64,000 nt of DNA. Origin: Turbatrix aceti (taxonomy: Eukaryota > Nematoda > Chromadorea > Rhabditida > Panagrolaimidae). The DNA lies in assembly GCA_963969345.1 (NCBI GenBank), contig OZ017769.1, forward strand, positions 992,001-1,056,000, in the 5' to 3' direction. The position numbers and the translations under genes are program-made. Positions 57,848 through 64,000 of this stretch are shown one piece after another (position 1 is the stretch's first letter; the number at the start of each line of letters is the position of its first letter). The notes beneath the pieces were generated by a model that did not search any database, was not told the DNA's origin, and saw only the letters and a program-made list of their open reading frames with translations.

Positions 57848-60435
57848 TCACAGTCTGCTCGCCTGTACAGCCATCAATTCAGTATTATTGTCAAGGCACA
57901 GCGTGCCAACCTCGGAGAGAAAGTTTATATTCCTTGCACCTCCCTTTTTTACATAATCATCCTTTCTGTCATCTATGCCAAAATCAACAAAAACAGCGCA
58001 GCATGAGAAATTTTGTTCCAAAAAAACTGACGTCAACATCCGCCAATCGTTAAGCATGGCTAAGCCGTCTCCAAAATTACTGGCGGCTAAACAAAAATGA
58101 GCACTTAAAATGAGCTGTAAAGCACACCAGTTAATTTTTTTCAGGAGTGTCGTCTAACAAAAAACAAAAAAACGTATAAATATTTCACGAAATTGAAGAA
58201 CCAATACTGGGTGGTGTTTTCTGGGCTGCCGTTTTTTTGCTTACTACCTTCCATTACGCCATTTAAGAAGAAACTCCTAAAATTCTTCTGTATACTGTTT
58301 TATGTATTCGAGAGTACATAAACAACACTACAATGTTTCGTGTTTAAGGAAATAAATATTTTTTATCCACCAAAACCTTGTTTTTTACTTTTTTCTCGGA
58401 AAACTATGGGTATAAAATTTTTTTCCGCTTCGTCGAGTACGTCAAGATTACATATATCCAATCTTGTTTTGATAGTAGTCTGTGTTTTTCTCATTACCAT
58501 TGATTAAAAAATACTGATTTTTGAACATTGTTTAGTGACCCGAATTTTATTAAGATAATATTCTTTGATTCATAATCGAGGTGCCGTTCCTAGGATACGG
58601 TTTAGCATTTCGCAGATAATCCTGCTTTCCTATTGTCATCCGGCACAAAATCTGAATGATGTGCCGAAAGATCATCTAATCTGTTCAAAAAATAATATTA
58701 TTTCTCATTCCAGTGCACATCACCCAGATTATACCCGTGGGCTTTGACTTGTGCTTTTGTGCAGGAAACAATAAAAGGATTTCGAATCTTTTAGTGTTCT
58801 GAAAGCAAAAAACGGTCTTACCTTCCAGGTAACATTGTTGTTTAATCTGAACGAGGTGTGGTCACCTAAGAGATCAGAATTTGATTTTATGCTCCAAGAC
58901 AAAAAAGTTAGGCCGAAGAGCAGATTGAAATTTTTTCTGAACCTTTTTTGAAATGCATTTTACCCCGGAAGTTCTAATTAATAAAATTAAAAAATTTTAA
59001 TAAGAAAAAAAAACTATTTAAAAAAAATTATGAAAAAATAAAGAAAAACAAATTTTTTTTTAATTTTTTAAAAATTAAAATTATATTCTGCAATTAAAAT
59101 TGGGAAAACAAATATTGTCGAAATTGGAGCCTAATGTTTTGATCAAAATCGAAATCCAAACTTTAACTCTTCTAAAAATTTCCAAAGTTGAAAAATATCA
59201 ATGGAATTTTTTTTACAGTTTGCGTTCGTTTTTTCTTTCATGCCGAACACTTCATTTTGTATCATTATGTTTCTACCCAACAAATGGCACGTTTTCAACA
59301 GTATCAGCATATATTGTTTTTCTTGCGTGTTTGCATTTGTATGTGTGGCCTTCAACGAACGCTTGCTTGCTTCTGGGTCTAGACGTCTAAAAATTTGAAC
59401 GACGCAAGAAGATATTAAATTATGCATGCTAATCATCTCTTATTAGAAAATAATTCGTTTGTGAGTTGTTAATAATTTCACACAAAAGTGAGAGTATAGT
59501 TTTTGCCACGTCCATAATGAGACGTCCTCTGCTAAAAATGTTCTAAATATTATATATATTCTTCTAAAAAGTCACCATGCATACACACATCATAGTATAT
59601 GCTATCGTGATTGATGGTAACCTATACTATGATGTGTGTATGTATCCTTGCTGTAAACATCCTTGCTGCTCTTACAACAGCACCGAAGCCCCGGATATCC
59701 GACCGCACTAAAATACCCAACCTATGGACTTTTTTTTAGTATAAAGATCTTTAGTACCATAAGCTTTTAATTCCCTAAAATAATCTGTTATTACTATTTT
59801 TTTTATATATAAACATTTTTGTCAGTGTTATACAAAAGTCCAATTCCATATCTGCACGTTGTTTTTTTTAATTATTACCCCCAAAAACAGGTAATCGTGC
59901 CAACGAAAATGTCGTCTAGTTTTTAATGTTTTACGCAAACATTTCATTTTTACATATTTTTTAGCACTGTGTATCTCATTACTGTTATTTTTACGGTTAT
60001 TATTATTTCTTAACGAGTAGTGAGTAATGTTACTTAGCCTACTGTAATTACAGGTACACCACCGTGACGCATTCATAGTCTGAAGGCTATCATCATCGTT
60101 GATTCACCGCAACATCATCAGTATCCATAAAAGTACACGTTACGTATTACGATAGTTTCTCCCCTTCAATCCACAGCCCTCTGATCATTGCTGCTAGTAT
60201 TCGAGCAATTAGACGTCTATTCGCACGCGACATTATTAGAAAGTATACTCTTTTGACGTGTGCTCGAAAAATTAAACTCATCTGTTTTCCGCTTACGTTG
60301 GCAGCGTCCCTTAACCTTAACGAGCTAACATATGTGAGCTAAGTACGCGCACACATAGTACAAGTGCGTCTATCGTAATGAACAGTCTATGTTGGCATCA
60401 TCCAAGGTAATCGGTTGTGTTCTGAATGCTGTAAA
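57848..60435. other. Intergenic region with a miRNA-like hairpin
   Basis: The AT-rich stretch has no coding-like frames on either strand. It is dominated by A and T runs around 58960-59100. The one strong structure is the hairpin at 59577-59645, listed separately. The right end is the promoter region of the chemoreceptor gene. Confidence 0.55.
59577..59645 (+). ncRNA. Candidate microRNA precursor hairpin
   Basis: The arms 59577-59599 (ATGCATACACACATCATAGT plus ATA) and 59623-59645 pair over 23 bp with a single G-U pair, around a 23-nt spacer of which the innermost part forms the loop. Total length is about 69 nt, with a continuous stem and a loop of 17-23 nt, the size of a Drosha/Dicer substrate. 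The flanks (AATATTATATATATTC, CCTTGCTG) do not pair, so it is an isolated hairpin rather than part of a longer inverted repeat, and no target duplication is visible. The strand is arbitrary, because either strand would fold. I do not recognise the mature sequence. It could instead be a small fold-back repeat. Confidence 0.5.
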
Positions 60436-61915
60436 ATGACGGTTCCTGAGATTTTGTGGTTTTTTGTGGAACTACCATTTTTATTATTACATATTGCGAC
60501 TGTAATTTTTGTGGCTACAATGAGATCCCGTCGGGGGCCAATTTACAGTAGTCCCTTCTTTTTATTTTTTCAAATCATTAGTATAGTTGATATACTGTAT
60601 ATTATTCAAGTAAGTTGTTAACATTTTTGAACATGTTAAAAATGTTAACACATTTAAAAATGTTAAATACTAATTTGTAATATTTAAGAACACACTTCGC
60701 ATGAAACTGCCGGTCATCCCAGCACTGCATCCCTTCTTCAGTCAGCACCCCCTCGTTCCGACCGTTCTCTACATCATCGCAGCCTACCTACCGCATGTCG
60801 GTATCTTCATGCGCACCGTGATAGCCTTCAATCAATACTACGTCATTCGAAATGCAAAAGCCACGCGTGGGGCACTAACCGCTTGGACGTCCAAAAAATA
60901 CTCAATCACAGCCTTCGCCTTCGTCCTGCCACTTCCGTTTGTTGCATTTCGCTTCAACATTGCTCAGTACAAATTTGACGAAACGGATAACACCTTCTCC
61001 ATCGTCTACAACAATCCCCGAGTACAAACTGTCGTATCCATTACCGATGCCTTGGTGCATATTGTTGAGCTATTGGCTATCTTGGTTCTGACGGCAATGG
61101 CATTCGCAGCATACAGGAGTATTCGAGAGTCTGGGCACGTGCATTCCAAGGATCGAAACGAGTTGAGAATACTTGGTACGTTCAAAATAAAAAAATATTT
61201 GGTTAACAAAATATAAGAAAATTTTTGGATCTGAGAAACAATTTTAAAATTAAACCTTTTCGGTTCTTTGAAATTTCAATAGCCTAATCAAATTTTATTC
61301 ATTCAAGCGTTTTTTGTCTTATTTACGGTACACTGCCTTTTTTGACGTGTCACCAGGAAATTAAGCGCATAAGTAATTATTTACTTCCGCGTGTCTCATG
61401 TGAACAAAATTGTGAGTATTTGTTTTGCAGAAATAGAAATAAAAAATTCTATCGTAATCTCGAAAAAAATTCCACCGTATATACTTTGACGGAAATCTCT
61501 AATCCCAGCAAATTTCAGTGTACTCTGCATTCATGTCGATACTCCTAGGCCTAAGAATTGCCTGTGAATTTGTAATTCTATTTGCACATTTATTTGGAAA
61601 CGCTAAAATTTACCGAGAAGCCCAATTTCTCTTTCCCTTTGCAACAAGCATCTATTCACTGTCTGGTTGTACGGCACTTTTTCTAACAAGGTAATTACGA
61701 TACAAAAAGTATTATACTATTTTAAGTTTAAAAATGTTTGTTTCAGTGTTCGAACACGAAGCGACTTTTGTCATTTTTACAACATCAACATTGCGGGTAT
61801 CGCGCCGTCTCCAACTATGATATCAAAGTCATCGATGGCAAAAGAAACAACGCAACATCAAAACGGACATTCTGGAAGGCAGGCTTCTCAGACGTCAAAA
61901 AAATTTGTTTTTTAG
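60436..61915 (+). CDS. Serpentine 7TM chemoreceptor (srg superfamily, srv-like)
   Basis: Nematode chemosensory G-protein-coupled receptor. Exons 60436-60609, 60689-61175, 61519-61690 and 61747-61915 join in frame to about 333 residues, the usual size. Seven hydrophobic segments can be read: WFFVELPFLLLHIATVIFV (TM1), FFLFFQIISIVDILYIIQ (TM2), LYIIAAYLPHVGIFMRTVIA (TM3), TAFAFVLPLPFVAF (TM4), LVHIVELLAILVLTAMAF (TM5), FMSILLGLRIACEFVILFAH (TM6) and FATSIYSLSGCTALFLT (TM7). The SPFF ... SIVDILY pattern in TM2 is typical of this superfamily; the exact subfamily is an inference. The C-terminal tail is short and Ser/Thr-rich. The start is the second in-frame ATG-like codon region, chosen because TM1 follows directly. 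It has no neighbouring family members in the window. Confidence 0.8.
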
Positions 61916-62000
61916 TAAAAAATAGATAATAAAATGCATACTTCAAAGGTGACTCGTGTTCAATAAGAGTTAATGAAGCCAATGCAGACAAACGAACATC

Positions 62001-62060
62001 ACAACACGTGTTAGAAAAAAAGGCATCAAAGGCAAAAAAAAGTTGAAACCATAAAAACGG
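62001..62060. repeat. Direct repeat, copy 1
   Basis: The segment ACAACACGTGTTAGAAAAAA ... GTTGAAACCATAAAAACG recurs at 62153-62212 with a few substitutions and indels in the A-run. Each copy begins with the palindrome AACACGTGTT, an E-box-like CACGTG core. Confidence 0.7.
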
Positions 62061-62152
62061 ACTTTTTTCAGCTTGAATTTGAATAAAAATAAGGGGAGAA
62101 AAGTCTTCACCCCCTGTTGTGCTCCTTTAGTGCTCCTTATGCTAGTGCGGGC

Positions 62153-62212
62153 ACAACACGTGTTAGAAAAAAAAAGGTATCTAAGGCAAAAAAAAGTTGA
62201 AAACATAAAAAC
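62153..62212. repeat. Direct repeat, copy 2
   Basis: Second copy of the repeat at 62001-62060, again beginning with AACACGTGTT and ending near GTTGAAAACATAAAAACG. Confidence 0.7.
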
Positions 62213-62265
62213 GTATGCATTCCAAAAAAACATGAGAAAGCGCGCGCGCTGGCAAACATTTTTTT

Positions 62266-62313
62266 TGCTTTGGCAAAGTGTCCCAAACATGTTTGGGACA
62301 CTTTGCCAAAGCA
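62266..62313. repeat. 48-bp perfect palindrome without a spacer
   Basis: The sequence is its own reverse complement across all 48 positions, centred on AACATGTT (between 62289 and 62290); the left half reads TGCTTTGGCAAAGTGTCCCA then AACA. A perfect palindrome this long with no loop is rare. It could be a cruciform-forming element, the scar of a fold-back transposon, or an assembly fold-back. Confidence 0.9.
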
Positions 62314-62380
62314 TTGCATTCAATTTTTTGTCGCATGTTTTCATAAAATTTTCTCTTTTTCTTGCGTCTCGATCTCCAAA

Positions 62381-63438
62381 ATGTGGTTTTCTCGCCCTTG
62401 TTGTGTCCCCAGGCGTCTGTACGCTCAGCTGGATTACGCCCGGCATATGCCCCGATCGTACATCAACAAAACGAAGCGTACAATCCCTCGCGTCGTCTAT
62501 GACAATCGCTATGGTGCTCCGCCCGTAACTCGCTACTAGTAAGTTGCTTTTAGACCCCACTGTTTACAAATTTATCCCCTTTCTTTAGTGTTCATCCTGA
62601 CGACGACGTCCCAGACCCTGCCTACCGGTCGTGGGAGAAAAAAACGTTGCAGGAGACGCTTGAGAAGCAATCCGCCTATCACTCGGCTTTCCTCAACAAC
62701 AAGTACTATCACACCGCGCATCGCAAGATCCGGCCCATCCCCGACGAAGAGTGGACCATCTTTCCCGGCGACACCGTCCAGGTCATGATTGGCAAGGACA
62801 GAATTGCCCAGGGCGTGGTTGCGAGGGTGCTCAAGGAGTCGAACAGTGTTTTTGTCGATGGCCTGCACACCAAGTTCGAGGAAGAATCCCAGGGCCTGGA
62901 GGAACACGGCGTTCCGAGCATGTTCAAGTGGGCCGAGCAGCCGCTGGATCCTTCCAAGGACGAGGTCATGCTCGTCGATCCAAATGACAAGTAAGTTTTG
63001 CGATTACAGTTGGCCTAAATTGTGTTTTTTGGCCTATTTGTAAAAAATTTTTGTAATCACTGATTTCCGGTTTCAAAACTTAATTTTTTATCAATTTGAT
63101 TTTTTCGGGATTAAAATTTTAATTCAAAAAACAAATTACACCTTTCTACCGTTTTCAGGGAACCCTGCACCGCTTCCTGGGTCCTGAATGAAGCCAAAAC
63201 TGATTGGATCAGAGTCAGCGACCGTACCGGTTTCGAAATCCCCCTCCCCATCCAGGCAAAGGTGACGTACGATTACGTGACCCCAGCGGACTACATCGAG
63301 GTCCCCGACAAAGACACGCCGAGTCTCGCTGCCCTCAAGCGGACGTACACGCCCAAGCTCTCGTTGGTCGAGGACGAGCTCGCGGAGAGCCTTGGCATCA
63401 AGGACGATCGCCAGTACAGACCCAGCTACTTTTACTAG
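62381..63438 (+). CDS. mrpl-24: Mitochondrial large-subunit ribosomal protein L24
   Basis: Component of the mitochondrial 39S ribosomal subunit (uL24m). Exons 62381-62538, 62589-62990 and 63159-63438 give about 279 residues. The first 30 residues (MWFSRPCCVPRRLYAQ ...) are basic, Ser/Arg-rich and acid-free up to Asp-18, as in a mitochondrial transit peptide. The KOW-type L24 core is clear: WTIFPGDTVQVMIGKD, QGVVARVLKESNSVFVDGL. The C-terminal extension, rich in aromatic residues and ending RPSYFY, is typical of metazoan MRPL24. The ATG at 62381 was chosen as the first in frame after the palindrome. The stop is 46 bp from the stop of the convergent Lys/Pro-rich gene. Confidence 0.9.
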
Positions 63439-63484
63439 TTTGCGTATAGGACAACGAATTTTAAAAAATAAAGTTAAAGTTATT

Positions 63485-63979
63485 CTACTTGCTTTTTCGT
63501 GTTGACTTTCGCTTCGGCGTGGTGCTTTGAGTTTTCTTATTATTATTATTTTTGAGACCGGAGGAGGGCTGCTTAGGTCTCTGTGGCTGCTTGGGTTTAT
63601 CTGGCTGCTTGGGTTTCTCTGGCTGCTTGGGTTTCTCTGGCTGCTTGGGTCTCTCTGGCTTCTTGGTTCTCTCTAGCTGCTTGGGTTTCTGTTTGGATGG
63701 TTTTGAGTTCGTGCTTGCAGTTTTTTCATTCTTCTTGCCGGGGGGTTTTTTAGGAATCTTCTTGGGCGATGGTCGGGGATGGGTCAGGCGACCACCCGTT
63801 GGAGTTGAAGTTGCAGCACTATCATCAGCTGTATTCTCTTCCGAAGTGTCGTCGCTTTTTTTGGATTTTGTAAACTTTGGCTTGGGCTTTGGAGTAGGAG
63901 GGGTTGGGGACGTCGGCGTGAGTTCTACCTTCCGAGTCGACCCACTCGTAGAAGACTCACTAGACGCAGACGGCGTCAT
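63485..63979 (-). CDS. Lys/Pro-rich low-complexity protein with hexapeptide repeats
   Basis: A 164-codon frame, possibly extending beyond the window edge, which is 21 bp upstream of this ATG. The N-terminal part is Ser/Thr/Pro-rich (SESSTSGSTRKVELTPTS). The centre is a tandem run of about five copies of a KPKQPE-type hexapeptide, in DNA an 18-bp repeat near 63590-63660. The C terminus is extremely basic (KRKSTRKSK), with an Asn run before it. The composition resembles histone-H1-like or nuclear/nucleolar tails. It has no globular domain. The strongly biased but stop-free sequence and the nearby convergent stop support a real gene. Confidence 0.55.
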   Translation of the reverse strand: MTPSASSESSTSGSTRKVELTPTSPTPPTPKPKPKFTKSKKSDDTSEENTADDSAATSTPTGGRLTHPRPSPKKIPKKPPGKKNEKTASTNSKPSKQKPKQLERTKKPERPKQPEKPKQPEKPKQPDKPKQPQRPKQPSSGLKNNNNKKTQSTTPKRKSTRKSK

Positions 63980-64000
63980 GATCGACGGATTCGTGGCAAC

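Larger units (their letters stand above)
61916..62380. promoter_or_regulatory. Region upstream of MRPL24 with direct repeats and a perfect palindrome
   Basis: The 465-bp spacer between the chemoreceptor and MRPL24 genes contains a duplicated 60-bp segment (62001-62060 and 62153-62212) and a 48-bp perfect palindrome (62266-62313) ending 67 bp before the MRPL24 ATG. A T/C-rich run (TTTTCTCTTTTTCTTGCG) lies between the palindrome and the ATG. No coding exon was seen. Confidence 0.55.

Noticed and set aside
59650..59672. TGTAAACATCCTTG resembles the seed region of the miR-30 family
   Set aside because: There is no complementary arm within 100 nt, the family is not known from nematodes, and the match sits in a small local repeat of ATCCTTGCTG. 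It is probably chance.
1..64000. tRNA, rRNA, CRISPR arrays and bacterial-type operators
   Set aside because: No cloverleaf with a TTCRANNC box, no rRNA-like stretch and no regularly spaced repeats were found. The intron-rich gene structure is eukaryotic.

Overview
The window is nuclear DNA from an animal, almost certainly a nematode. Genes are compact, with GC-rich exons split by short AT-rich introns (many about 45-60 bp, typically ending TTTTCAG). The protein set points the same way: a GLD-2-type poly(A) polymerase of about 1120 residues, an HMP-2-type beta-catenin ending in a DTDL motif, an XNP-1/ATRX remodeller of about 1366 residues without an ADD finger, a SOL-2/NETO-like CUB-CUB-LDLa receptor and a serpentine chemoreceptor. 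All exon joins given here were worked out by hand from splice signals and reading-frame continuity. Where a full gene model is given, the summed exons keep one open frame.

Layout. 1-5.7 kb: gld-2 on the minus strand. 5.7-17.4 kb: a gene-poor AT-rich block holding a young MITE with 129-bp identical inverted ends (8147-8553), a 17-bp-arm hairpin (13871-13910) and an isolated five-exon 5' gene end on the minus strand (16457-15954) whose continuation I cannot find. 17.4-18.3 kb: a broken 3' piece of a coatomer alpha (COPA) gene. 18.7-22.4 kb: a coiled-coil protein and a FAX/CDR-type GST-fold protein, the latter carrying a hAT-type MITE in its first intron. 22.4-28.0 kb: gene-poor. 28.05-30.9 kb: an unusual SH3-SH2-tyrosine kinase. 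31.3-35.9 kb: xnp-1/ATRX. 36.2-40.8 kb: a 62-residue membrane protein, a DHRS4-like SDR with an altered active site, and mitochondrial Xaa-Pro aminopeptidase 3. 40.9-50.4 kb: SOL-2/NETO-like receptor, UTP4 and beta-catenin, all on the minus strand in tandem. 51.5-54.5 kb: a UBAP2L/Lingerer-type RGG protein. 54.6-57.8 kb: a 644-bp near-identical inverted duplication flanking a secreted Q-rich orphan gene. 58-60.4 kb: intergenic, with a pre-miRNA-like hairpin. 60.4-63.4 kb: a 7TM chemoreceptor and mitochondrial ribosomal protein L24. 63.5 kb to the end: a Lys/Pro-rich repeat protein.

The genes do not form one pathway. They include RNA control (gld-2, the UBAP2L homologue, utp4), chromatin (xnp-1), cell adhesion (hmp-2), synapse or sensory function (sol-2, the chemoreceptor) and mitochondrial function (XPNPEP3, MRPL24). 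The most unusual items are the degenerate SH2/kinase pair, the lysine-less SDR, the inverted duplication around an orphan secreted gene, the two well-defined MITEs, the COPA relic and the miRNA-like hairpin. No rRNA, tRNA or CRISPR array was recognised.
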